From assembly GCA_028288385.1 (NCBI GenBank), contig JAQBNX010000334.1, positions 1 through 6,319 on the forward strand: DNA of 6,319 nt. Direction: 5' to 3'. Below, in pieces: positions 1 through 6,219 of the stretch; positions within the stretch are counted from its first letter, which is position 1, and each line of letters opens with the position of its first letter. The notes under the pieces were generated by a model. It was not told the DNA's origin and did not search any database. It worked only from the letters and a program-made list of their open reading frames with translations. Source of the stretch: Spirosoma sp. (GTDB taxonomy: Bacteria > Bacteroidota > Bacteroidia > Cytophagales > Spirosomataceae). The position numbers and the translations under genes were made by a program.

Positions 1-105
1 ATCTTCGGCGAACATATCGCGCATGTGGCGGTTACTGAGTACGTCGTAATGCGCCTGGAGTTGAGCATAGGCCGGGAGTTCAGTAAACCGGTGGTTAGGA
101 AGCAT
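1..105 (-). CDS. pgi: Glucose-6-phosphate isomerase, N-terminal fragment (cut by window edge)
   Basis: Reading leftward, an ATG at 103-105 opens a frame of 35 codons that runs off the window start with no stop. The peptide begins MLPNHRFTELPAYAQLQ and ends HMRDMFAED. This matches the usual start of bacterial glucose-6-phosphate isomerases: a Thr/Ala-rich first helix, a 'LQxHY/F' segment, then 'MRDLFAxDP' about 30 residues in. The enzyme interconverts glucose-6-phosphate and fructose-6-phosphate in the cytoplasm (glycolysis and gluconeogenesis). No catalytic residue lies inside the fragment, so the call rests on N-terminal resemblance recalled from the family, not on a search. There is no Shine-Dalgarno sequence before the ATG, as is common in Bacteroidota. 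It is divergent from the glycosyltransferase gene to its right, with 132 bases between them. Confidence 0.72.
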   Translation of the reverse strand, partial: MLPNHRFTELPAYAQLQAHYDVLSNRHMRDMFAED

Positions 106-177
106 AATATAGTAGCGTTATCAAGATCAAATCATCGGCGCGAATATCGACAATCCCGGGCAATCTTTTTTTTCGGC

Positions 178-185
178 TAATTTTG
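178..185 (+). promoter_or_regulatory. Candidate Bacteroidota -7 promoter element
   Basis: The octamer TAATTTTG matches the Bacteroidota sigma-ABfr -7 consensus TAnnTTTG at all six fixed positions. It lies 52 bases before the preferred ATG of the glycosyltransferase, which would place the transcription start near 190-193. No clear -33 TTG/TTTG box is present at the usual distance upstream; a run of T at 166-173 sits there instead. A chance match in a spacer of this size, counting both strands, is roughly a 1 in 15 event. Confidence 0.38.
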
Positions 186-190
186 CGGCA

Positions 191-209
191 CTGTTTTCTG
201 AGGAAACAG
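191..209 (+). other. Short hairpin at predicted 5' end of glycosyltransferase mRNA
   Basis: CTGTTTTC (191-198) pairs with GGAAACAG (202-209) around a three-base loop TGA, giving eight pairs of which one is G-U. It begins almost exactly where transcription would start from the -7 element at 178-185, so it could cap the 5' leader. It has no U-tract, so it is not a terminator. Its role is inferred; it may be chance. Confidence 0.35.
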
Positions 210-237
210 GACTTATTCTTCGCTACTGCTTTGGTTG

Positions 238-1902
238 ATGAATCAAAAACTTTTTTATTCTCTGTTACTGGCTGGTGTTGGTGCTCTATTTTTCATCCCG
301 TTTCTGGGAGGTGTCCGGCTCTTTGACTGGGACGAAATCAACTTCGCCGAATGTTCCCGCGAGATGATCGCCCTGGGCGACTACATGCGGGTTCATATAG
401 ACTACAAGCCTTTTTTTGAGAAGCCGCCATTCTTTTTCTGGTGCCAGTCGGCTATGATGAATCTCTTTGGCATCAGTGAGTTTTCGGCCCGCCTACCTAA
501 TGCGTTATGTGGCATCATCACGCTCGTCTACCTCTATAACCTGGGCCAGAAAATTCACGGGCATCGGTTTGGTTTATTATGGTCGTTGGCTTATCTGGGA
601 TCGGTCACACCTCACCTGTACTTCCGCTCAGGCATCATCGACCCGTTTTTCAACCTATTTATTTTCTCTAGTATAGTCAATGTAATCTTCGCGTCGTGGA
701 AGCGGGAACGGCTGACCACACCTATCCACACCCCCAAGTCAGAGTGGGCCTACCTGCTCATAGGCGGGTTGGTGCTGGGGCTAGGCGTCCTGACCAAAGG
801 ACCCGTTGCCTACCTCATCGTCGTGCTGGTGTTGGTCGTCTACTGGGCGCTGAGCCGGTTTCGGTGGTTTATCTCGCCGACTCAGTTCATTGTTTTCTCG
901 ATGGCCGCTGCCCTGGCAGCTATGGCGTGGGGTGGGCTGGAAACGTATCTGCACGGACCGGTTTTCGCGCGCGAGTTTCTGGCCTATAACATCCGGCTGT
1001 TTAGCACACCCGATGCGGGACACAGCGGCTTTCCGGGCTACCACTTTGTGGTATTGCTTGTGGGCTGTTTTCCCGCGTCGATCTTTGCCATCCGGGCGTT
1101 TGGCCCCTTGTTCATCGAGCGAAATTACCAGCGCGAGTTTCGGCGGTGGATGTCGATGCTGTTCTGGGTAGTACTCATTCTGTTCAGCATTGTGCAGTCC
1201 AAAATCGTGCATTATTCGTCGTTATGCTACTTTCCCCTTACGTACCTCGCGGCTCTGACGCTGATGCAGTTGGAGGAACGCAAAATTCAACTCAACAACT
1301 GGATGCGCGCGGGACTGATCGTCGTGGGCAGCCTTTTTGCGATTGCCACCATTGCCGCGCCGATCCTTGCTAAGCGCATGGATCTGGTGAGGTCACTGGC
1401 CGATCAGGACCCGTTTACACAAGGCAACCTGAATGCCCCTATCAATTGGACGGGCTGGGAAGCCCTGCCGGGCGTATGGCTCATCCTAATTCTGTTTGTA
1501 GCCCTGCATGGCTATAGTAAACGTCAGCCTGCGCAGGCTACGATTGCTCTATTTGTTGGTATGGCCGTTTTCGTGACCTTAACGCTCTGGTTTTTCATTG
1601 GCCGCATTGAAGGCATCTCGCAGGCAGCGGCCATGCGTTTTTTTGAACGGGCTCAGGGCCAGAATGTGTACGTACGGACGTATGGCTACCGGAGTTACGG
1701 TCCATTTTTCTACACTAAAAAGCCGCCTGTTACAAACGCCAGCTACTACGACAATAACTGGTTACTACATGGCCCTATCGACAAAGACGTTTTGTTCATC
1801 CGCAAAGGGTCCACCTCCCCTACCCTCCTTGATTCTCTGCCCGACGTACGACGCACTGGTGAAGAGAACGGGTTTGTTTTTTACCGCCGACAAGCGCGAT
1901 AG
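238..1902 (+). CDS. ArnT/PMT-type integral-membrane glycosyltransferase (GT83/GT39-like)
   Basis: This is a 554-residue polytopic membrane protein. Family members move a sugar from a polyprenyl-phosphate donor onto lipid A, another glycolipid or a protein on the periplasmic face. A first membrane helix (about residues 6-25) is followed by a periplasmic loop with the family signature: DWDE at 30-33, in which Asp32-Glu33 fit the conserved acidic pair, then E38, R41-E42 and KPFFEKPP at 57-64. Next come SARLPNAL (83-90), LTKGP (185-189) and a late SKIVHYSSLCYFPL stretch (about 321-334) resembling the family's 'K-x-x-x-Y-x-LP' segment. I count roughly 12-13 hydrophobic helices. A soluble tail of about 100 residues (455-554) follows, giving the normal ArnT length. 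The ATG at 238 is preferred; an in-frame TTG lies directly before it at 235. No aminoarabinose (arn) genes are nearby, so the sugar and acceptor are unknown. The gene is probably monocistronic or loosely followed by the small gene 79 bases downstream. Confidence 0.88.
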   Translation: MNQKLFYSLLLAGVGALFFIPFLGGVRLFDWDEINFAECSREMIALGDYMRVHIDYKPFFEKPPFFFWCQSAMMNLFGISEFSARLPNALCGIITLVYLYNLGQKIHGHRFGLLWSLAYLGSVTPHLYFRSGIIDPFFNLFIFSSIVNVIFASWKRERLTTPIHTPKSEWAYLLIGGLVLGLGVLTKGPVAYLIVVLVLVVYWALSRFRWFISPTQFIVFSMAAALAAMAWGGLETYLHGPVFAREFLAYNIRLFSTPDAGHSGFPGYHFVVLLVGCFPASIFAIRAFGPLFIERNYQREFRRWMSMLFWVVLILFSIVQSKIVHYSSLCYFPLTYLAALTLMQLEERKIQLNNWMRAGLIVVGSLFAIATIAAPILAKRMDLVRSLADQDPFTQGNLNAPINWTGWEALPGVWLILILFVALHGYSKRQPAQATIALFVGMAVFVTLTLWFFIGRIEGISQAAAMRFFERAQGQNVYVRTYGYRSYGPFFYTKKPPVTNASYYDNNWLLHGPIDKDVLFIRKGSTSPTLLDSLPDVRRTGEENGFVFYRRQAR

Positions 1903-1981
1903 CCCACCTGGCATACCGCAAACAAGTTAGGCCAAAGCGCTGTTTTTGAAAAAAGCTCAACTACATTAACACTCAACAGCC

Positions 1982-2239
1982 ATGAACAAGGATTCGAAAA
2001 TTGACCAGCGCGATGATGTCAGAGCATCGGAAGGTGAAAACAAGTACGGCGACGTGGAGTTTGCCGACCCAACGAACAAAAAATACCCGGTTGATACCCC
2101 CGAGCACGTTCGGGCAGCTTGGTCGTATATCAATCATAAAGACAACGCGGCCAAGTACGATGCCGATGAGGTAGAAACGATTAAAGGCCGCATCCTGAAA
2201 GCGGCTAAAAAACACGGGGTAGATATTCAGGAAGAATAA
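1982..2239 (+). CDS. Small DUF6582-like protein
   Basis: This is an 85-residue, highly charged, soluble protein with no signal peptide or membrane segment. The first ~20 residues are polar and probably disordered. They are followed by the recognisable core YGDVEFADPTNKKYP (22-36), DTPEHVRAAWSYIN (38-51) and a helical end AKYDADEVETIKGRILKAAKK (57-77). This order (YGDV-FADP-KKYP-D-T-EH-RAAWSYIN-NAAKY-EV-IK-RI) is the pattern I recall for DUF6582, which occurs as small stand-alone proteins and as a region in some phage-related proteins. The function is not known and none is assigned. The start is the first ATG in frame, with no Shine-Dalgarno, preceded by an A/C-rich leader. TGTTTTTG at 1941-1948 is one mismatch from the Bacteroidota -7 element and could give the gene its own promoter, but this is weak. 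The gene converges on the M61 peptidase gene, with a hairpin between them. Confidence 0.85.
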   Translation: MNKDSKIDQRDDVRASEGENKYGDVEFADPTNKKYPVDTPEHVRAAWSYINHKDNAAKYDADEVETIKGRILKAAKKHGVDIQEE

Positions 2240-2285
2240 AAGAAATGCATTTTCCTCAGTGCACTGGTCACGCCTACCAACAGTG

Positions 2286-2340
2286 AAACCTGTAAGTAAG
2301 GGGAGCTTTATTTATACGTTCTCTCTTCGCTTACAGGTTT
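2286..2340. terminator. Long hairpin at convergent junction, possible bidirectional terminator
   Basis: AAACCTGTAAG (2286-2296) is a perfect 11-base inverted match to CTTACAGGTTT (2330-2340). In the rightward RNA, pairing continues inward: T2297-G2329 wobble, one A-C mismatch (2298/2328), then 2299-2305 with 2321-2327 (two more G-U pairs). The result is a stem of 20 positions with 19 paired and a 15-base AT-rich loop (2306-2320). In the leftward RNA the three G-U pairs become A-C mismatches, so the structure favours the rightward transcript of the DUF6582-like gene. The right arm includes the stop codon and last two sense codons of the leftward M61 gene. U-tracts are poor: TTTT overlapping the arm on the right, TTT on the left. 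Termination or 3'-end protection is therefore an inference. Confidence 0.6.
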
Positions 2341-4127
2341 TGCTGCCAGACCTCCCGCAACTGGCGTTGCTGGAGCGTTGCCTGCGGATCGGGTTGAAAC
2401 TGATATTTCCGGGTATCGTCTATTTCAATAACGCCCATTTTTACGGTTGTCTCCTGACCGTTCCGGCGAATGGTCATGTCATAGAATTCGCCCGGCTTCA
2501 GTTGCAGAATTTTCTTAAAAACATCTGGAGCGTTGGCTCCCGTTAAGGGCTGCTGGTTATACGCTATCCATTCATCATTTTCCTCTAAGCCAGCTTTGCG
2601 GGCCGATTCACCCAGTTCGCTAAGCCGGAGTTTGCCATCCGTCGTCCTGACCTTTAACCCGGGCGATACGGTCTTCTGCCCCAGCGGAGCAACCGGCGTA
2701 TAGATAATGCCCAGTTTTCCATAATACTCGCGGAAGGGCAATGGCTCGGTCGCTTTTATATACCTATTAAAAAAGTCGGCAATTTCGGGATAGGTCTTAT
2801 TGACAAAAATCGAGAAGAACTCTTTTTCGGGGAAAGCTTTATTGGGTCCGTAGGTTGTGGCCAGTTCATTGACGACCTCACGCAGTCCCCGTTTACCATT
2901 TGAGAGTTCCAACAGGCGAATATCCAGCAGACCAGCTACCAGCGCACCCCGGGCGTAGATATTGCCATACTGCCGCTGGCCTTCGTCGGTGTAACAGGTC
3001 AAGCCTAATTTACTCAGGCTATACGTCGTGTCGAGGCTTTTATCATAAGCAATTTTCTGGCTCAACTCATCAAGATACGCAGGCAAGTCCATGATCTGGC
3101 CCCGCAACTGCATGGCGTCACTGGCCCATTCGGTTACCCCTTCATACAGCCACAGGTGTTCAGAAGGCGTCGGTGTAACAAAGTTGAACTGCTGAATCAA
3201 CTCGCTATGGATGTTTAGCGGGGTAACGACGTGAAAAAATTCGTGCGCGGCAATAGACGTTACGTTATCGGCCAGTTTCTTGGTGAACTCCCCTTCCTTC
3301 ATTACGTATTCCGAACTGTACGAATGCTCCCAGGCACCCCAGCTCTGATCCTCAAAATGATACAGAAAGGTGTACCGCTTAACGGGTAACTGCTTCAAAA
3401 ACTGACCAGCCGCATTGAGCATCGACTGCATGTTGTTGAGCAACTGGTCCGACTTGATCCGGTCGGTTTTCGAGTACGTATACACATCAATTTGTGCACC
3501 CGCAACGGTTGTGGAGGCTTTGGTTAGGCGACCCAGCAGAATGGGCGAATCTACGATCTGGTCATAAGTAGCCGCCTTAAAATAACCCTTCCCGTTCGTT
3601 TCCAGAGCCGTTCCAACGATCCATTCTGCCGGATAGGTGAGTTTCACTTCAATGGGAGCCGCCTGCATTCCGCTCGGAAAACCAAAAACGCCCTGCCCGT
3701 TGATCAGCACGTGGTCCTTCTCAATGGATGTCCCACACATGTTATAGGGCTTGTGTTCATTGACCGGCGTGTCCCAGGTTTCTGCAATGCTGTACTGGAT
3801 GATTCTGACTTTTTTAGGTTTGTCAAACTTCCACTGGTTGGTGGATATTTGCCGGGTTTTTAATTCGCGTCCCTTCGCATCAAATGCTTTGAACGACCGA
3901 ACGTAGCGACCAATATCCATGACCTGATACGTACCGGGCGCCGTAGTCGCAAATTGATACACATCGTTTTTGGCGGTCAACCCTTTTACGTGCAGCATCA
4001 CCTTAAACTGATCGTCGGCGCGGTCGTTCAAGTTTACTTCATATACCAGTGGCGTGGTTGGTTTCGCAATGGCGAGTTGGACAAAGAGGGTGGCCAAAGC
4101 CAGAAACAGCAGTCGTACAATTTTCAT
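2331..4127 (-). CDS. Exported M61 family zinc aminopeptidase with C-terminal PDZ-like domain
   Basis: This 598-residue protein begins with a signal peptide (MKIVRLLFLALATLFVQLAIA, likely cut after Ala21), so it acts in the periplasm or outside the cell. Residues ~26-200 form the beta-rich M61 N-terminal domain. The catalytic domain carries the zinc motif HEFFH at 295-299 (His295, His299 ligands; Glu296 general base) and WLYEGVTEW at 326-334, with Glu329 the likely third ligand. The upstream AWEHSYSSEY (265-274) fits the substrate-binding strand seen as 'G-x-x-EH' in metallo-aminopeptidases. A PDZ-like region spans about 485-570 (SELGESARKAGLEENDEWIAYN). The family (glycyl aminopeptidase) removes N-terminal residues, classically Gly or Ala, from peptides. 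Length is normal for the family and no frameshift is seen. The start is the only ATG that yields the full signal peptide. The gene is divergent from the SDR gene and convergent with the DUF6582-like gene, so it is probably transcribed alone. Confidence 0.93.
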   Translation of the reverse strand: MKIVRLLFLALATLFVQLAIAKPTTPLVYEVNLNDRADDQFKVMLHVKGLTAKNDVYQFATTAPGTYQVMDIGRYVRSFKAFDAKGRELKTRQISTNQWKFDKPKKVRIIQYSIAETWDTPVNEHKPYNMCGTSIEKDHVLINGQGVFGFPSGMQAAPIEVKLTYPAEWIVGTALETNGKGYFKAATYDQIVDSPILLGRLTKASTTVAGAQIDVYTYSKTDRIKSDQLLNNMQSMLNAAGQFLKQLPVKRYTFLYHFEDQSWGAWEHSYSSEYVMKEGEFTKKLADNVTSIAAHEFFHVVTPLNIHSELIQQFNFVTPTPSEHLWLYEGVTEWASDAMQLRGQIMDLPAYLDELSQKIAYDKSLDTTYSLSKLGLTCYTDEGQRQYGNIYARGALVAGLLDIRLLELSNGKRGLREVVNELATTYGPNKAFPEKEFFSIFVNKTYPEIADFFNRYIKATEPLPFREYYGKLGIIYTPVAPLGQKTVSPGLKVRTTDGKLRLSELGESARKAGLEENDEWIAYNQQPLTGANAPDVFKKILQLKPGEFYDMTIRRNGQETTVKMGVIEIDDTRKYQFQPDPQATLQQRQLREVWQQNL

Positions 4128-4280
4128 ACAGCGGGTTGAGATAGCCTAAAAGCAGGTAATTTAGGAGAATCGCCACTAGACCTGAAAACACAAAGTTCGT
4201 TCGGAATTATTCAGGGATGAACGGCGCTCTTCCAAACAAAACAACGGATGGCGGGTCTAGTATAAAACAGTAAATTATTC
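4128..4280. promoter_or_regulatory. Divergent promoter spacer between M61 peptidase and SDR genes
   Basis: This 153-base AT-rich spacer must hold the promoters of two diverging genes. No perfect TAnnTTTG element is present on either strand. Leftward, GAACTTTG (4191-4198) is one mismatch away and lies about 64 bases before the M61 ATG. Rightward, TAATTTAG near 4157-4164 is one mismatch away, and TATAAAA (4261-4267) sits too close to the SDR start for a normal promoter. ACTAGACC (4175-4182) and GGTCTAGT (4254-4261) form an 8-base inverted repeat with centres 79 bases apart, which could be a regulator site pair or chance. Confidence 0.4.
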
Positions 4281-5021
4281 ATGGATATAAAAGCAAGCAG
4301 CGTCCTGATTACGGGCGGAGCATCGGGCATAGGCTGGGCATTAGCAGAACGGTTTCTCAAAGCAGGCAGCCAGGTAATCATATGCGGGCGCCGGGCCGAC
4401 CGGCTTCAGGAAGCACAGCAGCAATACCCGCAACTCCACATTCGCCAGTGCGATGTAGGCCAGCCATCCGAACGCGTAGCATTATTTGACTGGGTCAGCA
4501 GCAATCATCCGCAGATCAATGTCTTGATTAACAACGCTGGTATTCAGCGCCGAATGCAGCTAGCCCACAGCCAACCCGATTGGACCGAAAGTCAGCCCGA
4601 AATTGCCATCAATCTAGAAGCTCCCCTTCACCTGACTTCGCTGTTCATTCCGCACTTGCTTCAGCACCCGCAGGCTGCCATCATCAACGTAACGTCAGGT
4701 CTGGCCTTTGTACCGGGGGCTTTTGCCCCGATCTATAGTGCCACTAAGGCTGCCCTGCACTCATTCACCATGTCGTTGCGGCATCAGCTGGCCGGTACGC
4801 CCATTGAAGTCATCGAGCTAGTGCCACCCGCCGTCAATACAGATCTGGGTGGGACGGGTCTGCACACCTTTGGCGTGCCGGTTGGTGATTTTGCTGATGC
4901 GATGATGAAAGGGCTTGAAGCGGGCGCGTTGGAAATTGGCTATGGCACTTCGGAGACAAACCGGACAGCCTCCCGCCAGGAAATCGACGAAATCTTCAGG
5001 CGAATGAACAGCCGGATGTGA
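4281..5021 (+). CDS. Short-chain dehydrogenase/reductase (SDR), DltE-like
   Basis: This 246-residue cytoplasmic oxidoreductase of the classical SDR fold oxidises or reduces a carbonyl/alcohol with NAD(P)(H). The order of motifs is complete: cofactor glycine motif TGGASGIG at 11-18, GRR at 36-38 (basic residues after the second strand suggest NADPH), CDV at 57-59, NNAG at 84-87, and the catalytic tetrad Asn111, Ser139, Tyr152 and Lys156 (YSATK). The segment VPPAVNTDL (181-189) follows, where the family usually has 'PG-x-V-x-T'. Length is typical. The subfamily resembles proteins often named DltE, but no dlt genes are near and that name says little about substrate, which is unknown. The ATG at 4281 sits just ahead of the first beta strand, so the start is well placed; no Shine-Dalgarno is visible. 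The chitinase-like gene follows on the same strand with a hairpin between them. Confidence 0.92.
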   Translation: MDIKASSVLITGGASGIGWALAERFLKAGSQVIICGRRADRLQEAQQQYPQLHIRQCDVGQPSERVALFDWVSSNHPQINVLINNAGIQRRMQLAHSQPDWTESQPEIAINLEAPLHLTSLFIPHLLQHPQAAIINVTSGLAFVPGAFAPIYSATKAALHSFTMSLRHQLAGTPIEVIELVPPAVNTDLGGTGLHTFGVPVGDFADAMMKGLEAGALEIGYGTSETNRTASRQEIDEIFRRMNSRM

Positions 5022-5044
5022 CAGAGTAAACTCCCAATGTTTCA

Positions 5045-5072
5045 CCGTGGGCCGTGCTGTCGCTGCCCACGG
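5045..5072 (+). other. GC-rich hairpin between SDR and GH18 genes
   Basis: CCGTGGGC (5045-5052) and GCCCACGG (5065-5072) form a perfect 8-pair, seven-G/C stem with a 12-base loop, starting 23 bases after the SDR stop codon. No U-tract follows (CATGACTCTATTCC), so it is not a canonical intrinsic terminator. It could be a weak terminator, a 3'-end stabiliser for the SDR message, or a leader structure for the GH18 gene. It spans the in-frame GTG at 5047, which argues against that codon being the GH18 start. Confidence 0.5.
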
Positions 5073-5100
5073 CATGACTCTATTCCAAACGGCCTCATGT

Positions 5101-6219
5101 ATGTTTAGACTGATTTACGTATTCCTTGTTCTATGCATTGCTCTATTTATTGTAGGCTTCAAGCCTGGTCCGAAAGCTAAACCCATTGTGCTGGCCTACG
5201 TAGGTGGATTCCGCGGTCTGGTAGACACCGACAAGATTGCGGTTGAAAAGCTAACACATATTAACTACGCCTTTGTCGACATCAAAAACAACCGGGCGTG
5301 GCTGCACAACCTCGCCACCGACTCCACGAATTTTCGTAAACTGAATAACCTCAAACTACGTAACCCAGCATTGAAAATTCTTATTTCCATCGGTGGCTGG
5401 TCGTGGAGCGAAAACTTTTCAGACGCCGTCCTGAGCGATACGTCCCGCGTGGCATTTGCGGCTTCGGCGGTCGACATTGTTCGTCAGTATCAACTGGATG
5501 GCATCGACATTGACTGGGAATACCCCGGCATGAAGGGCGAAGACAACGTATTTCGGCCTGAAGACAAACAGAACTTTACCCTAATGCTTAAAGCCCTGCG
5601 GGAGGGACTGAACAGACTGAAGCAGCAGACGGGCAAGGAGTACCTGGTTACGACGGCGCTACCCGGCTTTGAAGGCATTTTTACGCATACCGATATGGCG
5701 CAGGCGCAGCAGTACCTGGATTATATCAACGTGATGTCGTATGATTTTTTCACTGGTGGGCCTCAGGCCGGTCATCACACAAACCTCTACGCATCGGGCA
5801 GGGTGGATAACGAAAGCTCCGGCGACCGGGCCGTTACGTTGTATAAGCAAGCCGGTGTCCCCGCCGGAAAACTCCTATTGGGCATTGCGTTCTATGGCCG
5901 GTCATGGCAGTTACAAAACGGAAACCCGAAAGCTCATCCACGCACAATTACTAAGGTTGAACAGGGCGGGGGCTATAGCTTTATCAAAGACAGTTTGCTC
6001 ACTAATCCTGCTTACAAACGCTACTGGGACCGGCGGGCCAAAGCGCCTTATTTATACAATGCCGACCTAAAGCGGTTCGTATCCTACGATGACGAGCAAT
6101 CGGTGAAAGCCAAGTGCCGCTACGTGAAAAAGAAGGGTCTGGCGGGGGTGATGTTCTGGGAATATTTCAGCGATCCAAAAACGTACCTGCTGAGTGAAAT
6201 TGATCGTCAGTTTAAGTAA
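5101..6219 (+). CDS. Glycoside hydrolase family 18 chitinase-type enzyme with N-terminal membrane/signal segment
   Basis: This is a 372-residue GH18 TIM-barrel protein. The family hydrolyses beta-1,4-GlcNAc links (chitin and related glycans) by substrate-assisted catalysis. Visible landmarks are AYVGGF (first strand, 32-37), INYAFVDI (54-61), SIGGW (96-100), the catalytic DxxDxDxE motif DGIDIDWE at 133-140 with Glu140 as acid/base, MSYD at 212-215, GIAFYGRSW (261-269) and FWE near the last strand (352-354). The stretch GGGYSFIKD...YWD...APYLYN...FVSYDD (about 289-331) is the alpha+beta insertion typical of chitinase subfamily A. It follows a hydrophobic segment (residues 4-20) with no clear signal-peptidase or lipobox site, so the protein may stay membrane-anchored. 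No carbohydrate-binding module or type IX sorting tail is present. The ATG at 5101 is preferred because it directly precedes the hydrophobic segment; in-frame alternatives are ATG 5074 and GTG 5047. All catalytic residues are present. Confidence 0.92.
   Translation: MFRLIYVFLVLCIALFIVGFKPGPKAKPIVLAYVGGFRGLVDTDKIAVEKLTHINYAFVDIKNNRAWLHNLATDSTNFRKLNNLKLRNPALKILISIGGWSWSENFSDAVLSDTSRVAFAASAVDIVRQYQLDGIDIDWEYPGMKGEDNVFRPEDKQNFTLMLKALREGLNRLKQQTGKEYLVTTALPGFEGIFTHTDMAQAQQYLDYINVMSYDFFTGGPQAGHHTNLYASGRVDNESSGDRAVTLYKQAGVPAGKLLLGIAFYGRSWQLQNGNPKAHPRTITKVEQGGGYSFIKDSLLTNPAYKRYWDRRAKAPYLYNADLKRFVSYDDEQSVKAKCRYVKKKGLAGVMFWEYFSDPKTYLLSEIDRQFK

Noticed and set aside
151..173. CCCGGG palindrome followed by a run of T, resembling an intrinsic terminator
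   Set aside because: The palindrome has no loop and flanking CAAT repeats are direct, not inverted, so no stable stem forms. A terminator between two diverging genes would also make little sense.
235..237. TTG start codon for the glycosyltransferase
   Set aside because: An ATG follows immediately at 238 in the same frame and is the more usual start; the two differ by only one residue.
781..1212. A 143-codon open frame on the minus strand inside the glycosyltransferase gene
   Set aside because: Its product is a low-complexity, His/Gln/Arg/Pro-rich hydrophilic sequence, as expected from the reverse strand of a membrane-protein gene. It has no recognisable domain.
1973..2215. An 80-codon minus-strand frame opposite the DUF6582-like gene
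   Set aside because: It lies almost wholly opposite a gene with a clear domain pattern and has no motif of its own, so it is a shadow frame.
2257..2266. Perfect 10-base palindrome CAGTGCACTG after the DUF6582-like gene
   Set aside because: Several 10-base palindromes are expected by chance in a window of this length, and it lies downstream of the gene with no obvious operator role.
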